Shown: piece after piece, positions 38,669-51,551 of the stretch | Layout: the number at the start of each line of letters is the position of its first letter | How positions within the stretch are numbered: position 1 is the stretch's first letter | Origin: Scylla paramamosain | Taxonomy: Eukaryota > Arthropoda > Malacostraca > Decapoda > Portunidae | Direction of reading: 5' to 3' | Length of the DNA: 64,000 nt | Assembly: GCF_035594125.1 (NCBI RefSeq) | Contig: NW_026973750.1 | Coordinates: 298,501-362,500 of the forward strand | Notes under the pieces: generated by a model | The model's database searches: none | Told to the model about the DNA's origin: nothing | The model's input: only the letters and a program-made list of their open reading frames with translations | Translations under genes and position numbers: made by a program

Positions 38669-41036
38669 AAAAAAAAATTTAAAAAATCCTATTTTTTATT
38701 TTTTTTATCTATTTATTTATTTTTTCTCAATAAAGAGTGTTATTTGTGGGATTTACCTTTTTTTGGTACTTAAGGTTATTAAAAACACTCATAATACACG
38801 TTTCTCGTAATGTCCTTTCGTTTCCCAAACATATGGTTCTTTGCATGTATTTAAGCGTTTTTATAGATAACGTGATCAAAAACACTCCAAATACAAGGTT
38901 TTGGTAATGTTATTCTGTTTCTCCTTAAAGTGTGTCTTGAAAGCGTTTTAGCAGTTTTGTATAAAAGGAGCTCAGAAACACTTAAAGGCAAGTTCTTGGT
39001 AAAAAATGGTTTTATTCCAATATAATGTGATTGTCCTGCTTTTGAGTTGAAAAAAATTCAAAAGATACTTTTCTGGTAAAGTCATTTTTTTCCCCACAAA
39101 GCTATTTTCGCATGTAATTTGGGGTTTTTGGTAACTAAGAGTGTGGAAAGCACTCAAAATACACGCATTTATTAAGGTTGTTCTGTTTCTCAATTAAGAG
39201 TGTTATTCATGAGTTTCAGCATTTTGGTGTCTAGGAAATCTCTCCAAATACACGAGTTTTTGCGTTGTTTGCTTTGTGGTTCTTTTGAACTATAAAATTC
39301 TCATTATACACTTTTCTTGCAATGTCCTTTTCTTTCCCAATATAGAATACTTTGCATCAATTTTCGCGTTTTTGAAGGTAAAAAGCTCAAAAACACTTAA
39401 AATATACTTTTTTTGTAACGTTTTTCTATTTCTTGATATTGGTTAGTTTGCATCCGTTTTAAGGTTTTTCTACATAAAACTCTGAGAAGACACGTTTTTA
39501 GTAACTTTGTTTTGGATTCCCATATAGAGTGAGATCCTTATTATTTATCGTTTTGGTGCCTAACATGCTAAAAAACACACAAAACAAAGATTTCTGGTAA
39601 GGTCGTTTAATTTCCTCATATTGGAGGCTTTGCATGCACTTTTGGGTTTGGTACATAACAGTCCGAAAAAAAAAAGCTAAAATTAACTTTTTTGATAATA
39701 TTCTTTTATCATATAATTGCCCTGAATTTTTCCAGAATTTTGGCATCTCGGTACCTATGAAGATGAATAACAAAAAAAAAAATCCTATTTATTTTATTTT
39801 TTTATTTTTTATTTTCTAAATAAAGAGTGTTATTTGTGAGTTTTAGCTTTTTGGTACTTAAGAAACTTATACAAACACTCATAATACACGTTTCTCGTAA
39901 TGTCCTTTTGTTTCCCAAACATAATATTCTTTGCACGTACTTAAGCGTTTTTATAGATAACATGATCAAAAAACACTCAAAATACATGTTTTTGGTAATC
40001 TTATTCTGTTTCTCCGTACAGTTTGTTTTTCATGCGTTTTAGCGGTTTGGTATATAAGGGGTTAAAAAACACTTAAAGGCAAATTCTTCGTACAAATTGG
40101 TTTTATTCTCATGTAATGTGATCGTTCTGCTTTTTAGTGCTTTGTTGCATATCACGCTCAAAAACACTCAAAAGACACTTTTCTGGTAATGTCATTTTTT
40201 TTTTCCCAAATGAAGCTAGTTTCGCATGTAATTTGGCATTTTTGTAACTAAAAATGTGAAAAACACTTAAAATACCCACTTTGGTAAGGTAGTTCTTTTT
40301 ATCGATTAAAAGTGTTATTCATGCATTTCATCATTTTGGTATGTAAAATTTCTCTATATACACGAGTTTTTACGTTTATTGCCTTTGTTGTTCTTTTAAA
40401 ACTATAAAACACTCATTATACACGTTTCTCGGAATGTCCTTTTGTTTCCTAATATAAAGTGCTTTACATCCATTTTTGCATTTTTTGTAGGTAACAAGTT
40501 CAGAAACACTCAAAAAATTTCTTTTTGGTAATGTTATTCTATTTCTTCATATAGGATGGTTTGTATCCGCTTTAGCGTTTTTTTACGTATAACTTTGAAA
40601 AGACACGTTTTCAGTAATTTTGTTTTGGATTCACATATTGACTGATTTTCATATTATTTATCGTATTGGTGCCTAACATGCTGAAAAACATTGAAAAGAC
40701 GGGTTTCTGGTAAAGTCGTTTAACCTATATAGGTGGCTTTGCATGCACTTTAAGTTTTGGTACATAACAATCAGAAAAAAAAGCTATAATCAACTTTCAT
40801 GATAATGTTCTTTTTTTCACATAAATTCCCTGAATTTTGCCAGAATATTGGCAATTCGGTACCTATGAAGATGAAAAACAAAAACAAAAAATTTCCATTT
40901 TTTTATTTTTTTATTTATTTATTTATTTTTTCTAAAGAGTGTTATTTGTGGGTTTTAGCTTTTTTGGTACTGAAGGAACTTAAAAATCAATCATAATACA
41001 CGTTTCTCGTAATGTTCTTTCGTTTCCCAAACATAA
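38669..41036 (-). repeat. Minus-oriented array block, outer left arm of P2
   Basis: Linkers near 39750 and 40859. From about 39686 rightward it mirrors the right edge of the window: GGTACC at 39750-39755 pairs with 63931-63936 and 40859-40864 with 62842-62847. It ends where M9 (CAAACATAAGG) is joined to plus-strand M2 (AACTCACTC). Confidence 0.85.
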
Positions 41037-41247
41037 GGAACTCACTCTATGTGGGAATCCAAAAGAAAATTATTGAAAACGTGTCTTCTCAGTGTTTTAC
41101 GTAGAAAACATTGCGAGAAAAATGTATAATGAATGTTTTATAATTCAAAAAATCCACAAGGCAAAAAACGCAAAAACTCGTGTAAATGCTGAAACTCATG
41201 AATAACACTCTTAATTAAAAAAATAGAGCAACCTTACTAAATGCGTG
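41037..41247 (+). repeat. Shortened mirrored inverted block (beta type), P2 left arm
   Basis: Partner of 62115-62416. Both share two private deletions: M3 joined to M5 (TACGTAGAAAACATTGCGAG and its complement) and a loss inside M5 (CTCGTGTAAATGCTG). The left copy has lost a further part (M2 start, M1 and flanking M7/M8). Confidence 0.85.
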
Positions 41248-44200
41248 TCAAAACCACTAAAAGCCAAGTTCTTCGTAAAAGTTGGTTTTATTCCCATGTA
41301 ATGTGATTGCCCTGCTTTCTAGTGCTTTATTGCCTAACACGCTCAAAAACACTCAAAGACACTTTTCTGGTAATGTCATTTTTTTTCCCTCATAAAGCTA
41401 GTTTCGCATGGAATTTGGGGTTTTGGTAACTAAGAATGTAAAAAAACACTCAAAATACACGCATTTAGTAAAGTTGTTCTGTTTTTTTTTATTAAGAGTG
41501 TTATTCATGAGTTTCAGTATTTTGGTATCTTAGAAACTTCTCCATACAGTCGAGTTTTTGCGTTTTTTGACTTGTGATTCTGATGAACTATAAAACACTC
41601 ATTATAAACGTTTCTCGTTATGTCCTCTTTTTTCTTATATAGAGTGCTTTGCATCCATTTTCGAGTTTCTTTTTATGTAACAAGCTCAAAAACACACAAA
41701 AGATATTTTTTGGTAATGTTATTCTATTCCTTCATATTGGTTGGTTTCCCTCCGTTTTTGCGTTTTTCTACGTAAATCTTTTAGAAGACACGTTTCCAGT
41801 AATTTTGTTTTGGATATCCATATAGAGTGACTTTCATATTATTTATCGTTTTGATGTCTAACATGCTTTTGGATGCCTTTTGCTTCCCAATATAGAGTGC
41901 TTTCCATCCATTTTTCGCGTTTTTTTTTTGTAGGTAACAATTTCAAAAACACTCAAAATATACCTTTTTGGTAATGTTATTCTATTTTTTCATTTTGGTT
42001 AGTTTGCATCCGTTTTAGCGTTTAGTACGTATAACACCGAAAAGACACGTTTTCATTAATTTTGTTTTGGATTCCCATATAGATTGACTTCCTTGGGTTT
42101 TATCATGTTGATTCCTAACATGCAGAAAAACACTCATAAGACAGTTTTCTGGTAAACACGTTTAATTTCCCTATATAGGTGGCTTTGCATGCACTTTATG
42201 GGTTTGGTACATAACAGTCCGAAAAAAAAAGCTAAATTTAACTTTTTTGATAATGTTCTTATTTCATATAATTTCCTGAACTTTGCCCGACTTTTGGCAC
42301 CTCGTTACCTATGAAAATGAATAAGAATGAAAAAAAAATCGTATTTTTTTATTTATTTACTTTTTTTTCTCAATAAAGAGTGTAATTTATGGCTTTTAGC
42401 TTTTTCGTACTTAGTGAACTTAAAAACAATCATAATATACGTTTCTCGTAATGTCCTTTCATTTCCCAAAAATTAGGTTCTTTGCATATATTTAAGCGTT
42501 TTTATTGGTAACATGATCAAAAACACTCAAAATACATGTTTGTGGTAATGTTATTCTGTTTCACCATCAAGTGTATTTTGCATGCATTTTAGTGTATTGG
42601 TATATAGGGAGTTTCAAAATACACTTAAAGGCAAGTTCTTGTTAAAAATTGGTTTTATTCCAATGTAATGTGATTGCCCTGGTTTTTAGTGCTTTATTGC
42701 CTAACACGCTCAAAAAAACTTAAAAGACATTTTTCTGGTAATGTCATTTTTTTCCCACAAAAAGCTGGATTCGCATGCAATTTTGGGTTTTGGTAACTAA
42801 TGATGTGAAAAGCACTCAAAATACACGCAATTAGTAAGATTGTTCTCTTTCTCAATTAAGAGTGTTGTTCCAGAGTTACAGCATTTTGGAATGTAAGAAA
42901 CTTCTCAATATACATGAGTTTTTGCGTTTTTTGCATTGTAGTTCTTGTGAAACTATAAAACACTCATTATACACGTTTCTCGTAATGTCTTTTTGCTTCC
43001 CAATATAGAGTGCTTTCCTTCCATTTTCGCGTTTTTTGTAGGTAACAATTTCAAAAACACTTAAAATATACCTTTTCGGTAATGTTATTTTATTTCTTCA
43101 TATTGGTTGGTTTACATCCGTTTTAGCGTTTTTCTACGTAAAACACCGAAAAGACACGTTTTTAGTAATTTTGTTTTGGATTCCCATATAGATTGACTTC
43201 CATGTTATTTATCGTGTTGGTTCTTAACATGCTGAAAAACACTCATATGACCGTTTTCTGGCAAAGACATTTAATTTCCACATATAGGTGGCTTTGCATG
43301 CACTTTAGGGGTTTGGTACATAACAGTTCGAAAAAAAAAAAGCTAAATTTAACTTTTTTGATAATGTTCTTATTTCACATAATTTCCTAGAATTTGCCCG
43401 AATTTTGTCATTTCGGTACCTGTGAAGATGAATAAGAAAGAAAAAAATATTGTATTTATTTATTTATTGCTTTTAGCTTTTTTGTAATTAATGAACTTAA
43501 AAACACTCATAATACTCGTTTCTCGTAATATCCTTTCGTTTCCCAACAATAGTGTTCTTTGCATTTATTTAAGCGTTTTTATTGGTAACATGATCAAAAA
43601 CACTCAAAATACATGTTTTTTGGTAATGTTATTCTGTTTCACCATAAAGAGTGTTTTGCATGCGTTTTAGTGTTTTGGTATATAAGGAGCTCAAAAACAC
43701 ATAAATGCAAGTTCTTGGTAAAAATTCGTTTTCCTCCAACGTAATGTGATTGCCCTACTTTTTAGTGCTTTATTTTCTATCACGCTCAAAAACACTCAAA
43801 AGACGCTTTTCTGGTAAAGTCTTTTTTTTCCCAAAAATCTATTTTCGCATGCAATTTTTTGTTTTTGATAAGAATGTGAAAAGCAATCAAAATACACGCA
43901 TTTATTAAGGCTGTTCTGTTTCTCAATTAGGAGTGTTATACACGAGTTTTAGCATTTTTGTATCTAAGAAACCTCTCCATATACACGAGATTTTGCGTTT
44001 TTTGCCTCGCGGTTCTTATGAACTATAAAACACTCATTATACACTTTTCTTGCAATGTCCTTTTCTTTCCCAATATAGAGTTTTTTGCATCAATTTTCGC
44101 GTTTTTTGTAGGTAACATGCTCAAAAACACTCAAAATATACCTTTTTAGTAACGTTTTTCTATTTCTTGATATTGGTTGCTTTGCTTTGTTTTTCAACGT

Positions 44201-47200
44201 AAAACACTGAGAAGACACGTTTTCAGTAGCTTTTTTTTGGATTCCTATATAGAGTGAGTTCTTTTTATTATTTATCGTTTTGGTGCCTAACTTGCTGAAA
44301 AACACTCAAAAAACAGATTTCTGGTAAGCTCGTTTAATTTTCTCATATAGGAGTCTTTGGATGCACTTTAGGGTTTGGTACATAACAGTCCAAAAAAAAA
44401 AAGCTAAAATTCACTTTTTTTATAATTTTTGTTTTATCATATAATAGTCCTGAATTTTCCCAGAATTTTGGCATCTCGGTACCTATGAAGATGAATAACA
44501 AAAAAAATCCTATTTTTTTATTTTATTACTTTTTTTCTAAATAAAGAGTGTTATTTGTGGGTTTTAGCTTTTTGGTACTTAAGGAACTTAAAAACACTTA
44601 TAATACACATTTCTCGTAATGTCCTTTCGTTTCTTAAACATAAGGTTTTTTGCATGTATTTAAGCGTTTTTATAGATAACATGATCAAAAACACTCAAAA
44701 TATATGTTTTTGGTAATTTTATTCTCTTTCTCCATAAAAGGTGTTTTGCATGCGTTTTAACATTTTGGTATGTAATTAGCTCAAAAACACAAAGGCAAGT
44801 TCTTGGTAAAAGTTGCTATTATTCCCATGTAATGTGATTCCTCTGCTTTTTAGGTCTTTATTGCCTAACACGCTCAAAAACACTCAAAAAACACTTTTCT
44901 GGTTATATCATTTTTTTTCCCCACATAAAGCTTGTTTTGCAAGGAATTTGGGGTTTTGGTATCTAAGAATGTGAAAAAAAACTCAAAACACAGGGTTTAG
45001 TAAGGTTGTTCTATTTCCTAATTAAAAGTGTTATTCATGAGTTTCAGCATTTTGGTATGTAAGAAACATTTCTAATACACACATTTGGTAAGGTATTTCT
45101 GTTTCAAAATTAAAAGTGTTATTGATGAGTTTCAGCATTTTGGTATGTAAGAAACTTCTTTATGTACACGAGTTTTTGAGTATTTTACCTTGTGGTTATT
45201 GTCAAACTATAAAACACTCATACACGTTTCTCGTAATGTCCTCTTATTTGCCAATATAAAGTGCTTTCCATCCATTTTTGCATTTTTTGTAGGTAACAAG
45301 CTCAAAAACACAACAAAATATATCTTTTTGGTAATGTTTCATCATATTGGTTGGTTTCCATCTGTGTTAGCGTTGTTCTACGTAAATCACTGAAAAGACA
45401 CGTTTTAAGTAATATTATTCAGATTGCTGAAAAACACTCAAAAGACAGGTTTCTGGTAAAGTCGTGTAATTTCCCCATATAGGTGGATTTGCATGCATTT
45501 CAGAGTTTGTACATAACTCTGGAAAAAAGCTAAAATTATTTTTTTTATAATGATTTTTTTTTACAAAATTTCCATGAATTTTGGCAGAATTTTGGCATCT
45601 CGGTACCTATGAAGATGAATAACAATTTTTTTTCTCAATAAAAAGTTATTTGTGGGTTTTAGCTTTTTGGTACTTAAGGAATTTAAAAACACTCATAATA
45701 CACGATTTTCGTAATGTCCTTTCATTGTCCAAACATAGGGTTCTTTGCATGTATTTAGGCATTTTTATAGGTAACATGATCAAAAACACTCACAATACAT
45801 GTTTCTGATAATGTTATTCTGTTTCTCCATAAAGGGTGTTTTGGAAGCGTTTTAGCGTTTTGGTATGTAAGAAGCTCAAAAACACGTAAAGGCAGGTTCT
45901 TCGTAAAAGTTGGTTTTATTCCCATGTAATGTGATTGCCCTCCTTTTTAGAGCTTTAGTGCCTATCACGCTCAAAACACTCAAAAGACACTTTTTTTGGT
46001 AATGTCATTTTTTTTTCCACATAAAGCTAGTTTTGCATGCAATTTTTGGTTTTGGTAACTAAGAATGTGAAAAGCACTCAAAATACATGCATTTGGTAAG
46101 GTTGTTCTGTATTCTTAATTAAGAGTGTTATTTCTGAGTTTCAGCATTTTGGTATCTAAGAAACTTCTCCGTATACACCGAGTTTTGCGATTTTTGCCTT
46201 GTGGCTGTTGTGAAACTATAAAACACTCACTATACACGTTTCTCGTAATGTCTTTTTGTATCCCAATATAGAGTGGTTTCCATCCATTTTCGCGTTTTTT
46301 GAAGGTAAGAAGCTCAAAAACACTCAAAATATACCTTTTTGGTAATGTTATTTTATTTCTCCATATTCGCTGGTTTGCATCCGATTTAGGGTTTATCTAC
46401 GTAAAACACTGAAAAGATACTTTTTCAGTAATTTTGTGATGGGTTCCCACATTTAGTGACTTCCATATTATTTATCGTTTTGGTGCCTAACATGCTGAAA
46501 AAGAAACACAAAAGACAGGTTTCTGGTAAGGTCGTTTAATTTCCCCATGCTAAAGTGCTTTGCATGCACTTTAGGGTTTGGTACATAACAGTCCGAAAAA
46601 AAAGCTAAAATCAACTCTTTTTCATAATGTTCTTTTTTCACACAATTTCCCTGAATTTTCGGCAGAATTTTAGTATCTCGGTACCTATGAAGTTGAATAA
46701 AAAAAAATCCTATTTTTCTATTTATTTATTTATTTACTTTTTCTCTATAAAGAGTGTTATTTGTGGGTTTTAGCAAAAATCACTTGGTGAAAGTTGATTT
46801 TTTCCCCATGTAATGTGATTGCCCTGCTTTTTAGTGCTTTATTGCCTATCATGCTAAAAAAAAAAAAAAAACACTTAAAAGACACTTTTCTGGTAATTTT
46901 TTTTTTCCAACATAAAGCTACTTTCACATAAAATTTGGGGTTTTGGTAACTAAGAATGTGAAAAACACTCAAAATACAAGCATTTGGTAAGGTTGTTCTG
47001 TTTCTCAATTGATAGTGGTATTCAGGAGTTTCACCATTTTGGTATCTAAGAAACATCTCCATATATACGAGTTATTGCGTTTTTTGTCTTGTGATTCTTG
47101 AGAATCTATAAAACACTTATTATACACGTTTCTCGTAATGTCCTTTTGTTAACCAATAGAGAGAGCTTTCCATCCATTTTCGCGTTTTTTTGTAAGTAAA

Positions 47201-48533
47201 AAGCTAATAAAACACTCAAATTATACCTTTTTGGTAATCTTATTCTATTTCTTTATATTGGTTGGCTTGCATCCGTTTTAGCAATTTTCTACGTAAAACA
47301 CGAAAAAGACACGTTTAAAGTAATTTTGTTTTGGATTACCACATATAATGACTTTAATATTATTTATTGTTTTGGTGACTAACATGCTCAAAAACAATAG
47401 AAACACAGGTTTCTCGTAAAGTCGTCTGATTTCTCCATATAATTGGGTTTGCATGCACTTCATGGTTTGGTACATAACAGTACAAAAAAAAAGCTAAAAT
47501 GAACATTTTTGATAATGTTCTTTTTACACATAATTTCCCTGAATTTTGCCAGAATTTTTGCATCTAAGTACCTATGAAGAAGAATAACAAAAAAAATCCT
47601 ATTTTTTTTGTTATATCTTTATTTCTTTCTTTATCAAGAGGTTTTAGCTTTTTGGGACTTATGGAACTTAAAAACACACATAATACACGTTTTTCGTAAT
47701 GTCCTTTCGTTTCCCAGACATAGGGTTCTTAGCATGTATTTAAGTGTTTTTAGAGGTAACATGATCAAAAACACTCAAAATATATGTTTTTGGTAATGTT
47801 AATCTGTAAAGGGTGTTTTGCATGTGTTTTTAGCGTTTTGGTATATAAGGAGATAAAAAACACTTAAAGGCAAGTTCTTGGTAAAAGTTGGTTTTATTCC
47901 GTTGTAATGTGATTGCCCTCCTTTTTAGTGCTTTATTGCCTAACTCTCTGAAAAACCCTCAAAAGACACTTTTCTGGTTATATCATTTTTTTTTCCCACA
48001 TAAAGCTTCTTTCGCATGCTTTTTGGTGTTCTAGTAACTAAGAATGTGAAAAACACTCAAAATACACGCATTTAGTAATGTTATTCTGTTTCTTAATTAA
48101 GAGTGTTATTCAGGAGTTTCAGCATTTTGGTATCTAAGAAAATTCTCCATATACACTAGTTTTTGCGTTTTTTGCTTTGTGGTTCTTGTGAAACTATAAA
48201 ATACTCATTATACACGTTTCTCGTAATGTCTTTTTGTTTCTCAATATAGAGTGCTTTGCATCTATTTTCGCGTTTTTTTTTTGTTTGTTACAAGCTCAAA
48301 AATACTTAAAATATATATTTTTGGTAATGTTATTCTATATCTTCATATTGGTCTGTTTGCATCAGTTTTAACATTTTTTACGTAAAACGCTGAAAAGACA
48401 CGTTTTCAGTAATTTTGTTTTGGATTCCCATATAGAGTGACTTCCGTGACTTCCATATTATTTATCGTTTTGGTGCTTAACATGCTGAAAAACACTCAAA
48501 AGACAGTTTTCCTGTAAAGTCGTTTAATTTCCT
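41248..48533 (-). repeat. Minus-oriented array block, main left arm of P2
   Basis: Linkers near 42305, 43416, 44479, 45602, 46680 and 47570, with the collapsed M4/M2 junction near 41868-41890 and the partial M5 duplication near 45050. Near 46770 M8 is joined directly to M10 (GGTTTTAGC to AAAAATCACTTGG), a loss not seen in the right arm. Near 48437-48457 GTGACTTCC is duplicated. Confidence 0.9.
41865..41890 (-). repeat. Collapsed junction M4 to M2, mirrored copy
   Basis: TAACATGCTTTTGGATGCC then TTTTGCTTCCC: the reverse complement of the fusion at 61486-61510, with one base change (TGGATGCC). Confidence 0.8.
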
Positions 48534-49058
48534 CGTAGAAAAACGCTAAAACGGATGAAAACCAACGAATATGAAAAAATAGAATAATATTACCAGAAAA
48601 GTATATTTTGTGTTTTTGAGGTCGTTACATAAAAAAAAAACGCAAAAATGGATGCAAAGCACTGTATATTAGGAAAAAAAATGGACATAACGAAAAACGT
48701 GTATAATGAGTGTTTTATAGTTTCACCAGAATCACAAGGCAAACAACGCAAAAACTCGTCTGTGTGGAGAAGTTTCTAAGATACCAAAATGCTGAAACTT
48801 ATGAATAACACTCTTAATCAAGAAACAGAACAACCTTACTAAATGCGTGTATTTTGAGTGTTTTTTTTACATTCTTAGTTACCAAACCCCAAATTCCATG
48901 CGAAACTAATTTTATGTGGGAACAAAATGACATTACCAGAAAAGTGTCTTTGAGTGTTTTTGAGCATGTTAGGCAATAAAGCACTAAAAAGCTGGGCAAT
49001 CACATTACATGGGAATAAAACCAACTTTTACGAAAAACTTGCCTTTTAGTGTTTTTGA
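48534..49058 (+). repeat. Plus-oriented stretch after strand switch, P2 left arm
   Basis: Minus M1 (TTTAATTTCCTCG) is joined to plus M3 (TAGAAAAACGCT). The reverse complement of this junction lies at about 55473 in the other arm, so the switch is older than the palindrome. Confidence 0.85.
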
Positions 49059-49532
49059 CACACATTTAGTAAGGTTGTTTTGTTTCTCAAGAGTGTTTTT
49101 CATGAGTTTCAGCATTTTAGTATCTAGGAAGCTTTTCCATATACACGAGTTTTTGCGTTTTTTGGCTTGTGTTTTTTTTTGAACTATAAAACATTCATTA
49201 TACACTTTTCTCGCAATGTCCCTTTGTTTCCCAATATAGAGTGTTTTGTATCAATTTTGTGTTTTTTTTTTAATGTAACAAGCTCAAAAACACTCAAAAT
49301 ATATATTTTTGGTAATGTTTTTCTGCTTCTTGATATTGGTTGGTTTGCATCAGTTTTAGCGTTTTTCTACGTAAAAGACTGAGAAGACAAGTTTTCAGTA
49401 ATTTTCTTTTGGATTCCCACATAGAGAGAGTTCCTTATTATTCATCGTTTTGGTGCCTAACATGCTAAAAAACACTCAAAAGACAGATTTCTAGTAAGGT
49501 CCCTTATTTTCTCATATGCGAGGCCTTGCATG
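49059..49532 (-). repeat. Inverted block, alpha type, P2 left arm
   Basis: Ends CACACATTTAGTAAGGTTG and GAGGCCTTGCATG. Its mirror partner is 54477-54952; both boundary pairs give a coordinate sum near 104010. Confidence 0.9.
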
Positions 49533-51551
49533 TCTTTTGAGTGTTTTTGAGCGTGTTAAGCAATAAAGCACTAAAAGGAAGGGCAGTCACATTACATGGG
49601 AATAAAACCAAATTTTACCAAGAACTTGCCTTTAAGTGTTTTTGAGCTCCTTACATACCAAAATGCTAAGACGCCTGCAAAATACATTTTATGGAGAAAC
49701 AGAATAATATTACCAAATACATGTATTTTGAGTATTTTTGATCATATTATCTATAAAAACACTTAAATACATGCACAGAACCTTATGTTTGGGAAACGAA
49801 AGGACATTACGAAAAACGTGTATTATGAGTGTTTTTTAAGTTCCTTCAATACCTAAAAGCTAAAACCCACAAATACCACTCTTTATTTAGAAAAAAAATA
49901 ATAAACAAAAAGAATAAAAAAATGTGATTTTTTTTTTTGTTACTCATCCTTATAGGTACCGAGATGTGAAAATTCTGCCAAAAGTCAGGGTATTTATGTG
50001 GAAAGAAGAACATTACCAAAAAAGTTAATTACAGCTTTTTTTTTCGGATTGTTAAGTACCAAACCCTAAAGTACATGCAAAGAGACCTATATAGGGAAGT
50101 TAAACGACTTCATCAGAAACCTGTCTTTTCAGTGTTTTTCAGCATGTTAGGCACCAACACGATAAATAATATGGAAGTCAGTCAATATGTGAATCCAAAA
50201 CAAAATTACTGAAAACGTGTCTTTTCAGTGTTTTACGTAGAAAAACACTAAAGCGGATGTAAACCAACCAATATGAACAAATAGAATAACATTACTAAAA
50301 AGATATATTTTGAGTGTTTTTGAGCTTGTTACCTACAAAAAATGCAAAAATGGATGTAAAGCACTCTATATTAGGAAACAAAAGGACTTTACGAGAAACG
50401 TGTATAATGAGTGTTTTATAGTTTTAAAACAACCACAAGGCAATAAACACAAAAACTCGTGTATATAGAGAAATTTCTAACAAACCGAAATGTTGAAATG
50501 CATGAATAACACTTTTAATCAATAAACAGAACTACCTTACCATATTGTGTATTTTAAGTGTTTTTCACATTCTTAGTTACGAAAATGCCAAATTACATGC
50601 GAAACTACCTTCATGTGGGAAAAAAAAGACATTTCCAAAAAAGTGTATTTTTAGTGTTTTTGAGCGTGATATGCAACAATGCCCCAAAAAGCACAACAAT
50701 CACATTACATGGGAATAAAACCAATTTTTACGAAGAACTTGCCTTGAAGTGTTTTTTAACTCCTTACATACGAAATCTCTAAAACGTATGGAAAACACCC
50801 TTTATGGAGAAACAGAATAACATTACCAAAAACATGTATTTTGAGTGTTTTTGATCATGTAACGTATAAAAACGCTTAAATACATGTAAAGGACCCTATG
50901 TTTGTATAACAAAAGGACATTACGAAAATCGTGTATTATAAGCATTTTTAAGTTACTTAAGTACCAAAAAGCTAAAACCCACAAATAACACTCTTTATGG
51001 AGATAATTTTTTTTTTTTGTTATTCATCATCATAGTTACCGAGATGCCAAAATTCTAGCAAAATTCATGGAAATTTTGTGAAAGAAAAACAAAAACAAAA
51101 AATTTAGCTTTTTTCCGGGGTTATGTACGAACCCTAAAGTGTATGCAAATCCACCTATATGGAGAAATTACACGACTTTACCAGAAACCTGTCTTTTGAG
51201 TGTTTTTCAGCAATATCAACAATATTACTGAAAACGTGTTTTTTCAGTGATTTACGTAGAAAAACGCTAAAACGGATGTAAACCAACCAATATGAAGAAA
51301 TTTCCAAAAAGATATATTTTGATGTGTTTTTGAGCTTGTTACCTACAAAAAATGAAAAAAATGGATTTAAAGCACTTTATATTGCCAAAGAAAAGGACAT
51401 TACGAGAAACGTGTATGAGTGTTTTATGGTTTGACAAGAATTAGAAGTAAAAAAACTCAAAAACTCGTGTAAAATAGAGAAGTTTCTTATATACCAAAAA
51501 GCTGAAACTCATGAATAACATTTTTAATTTTGAAACAGAAATACCTTACCA
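49533..51551 (+). repeat. Plus-oriented stretch, inner left arm of P2
   Basis: Linkers near 49955 and 51035. It ends at GAAACAGAAATACCTTACCA of the M5/M6 border, where the sequence jumps to minus-strand M3 (TCTTGATATTGGTTGG). Confidence 0.9.
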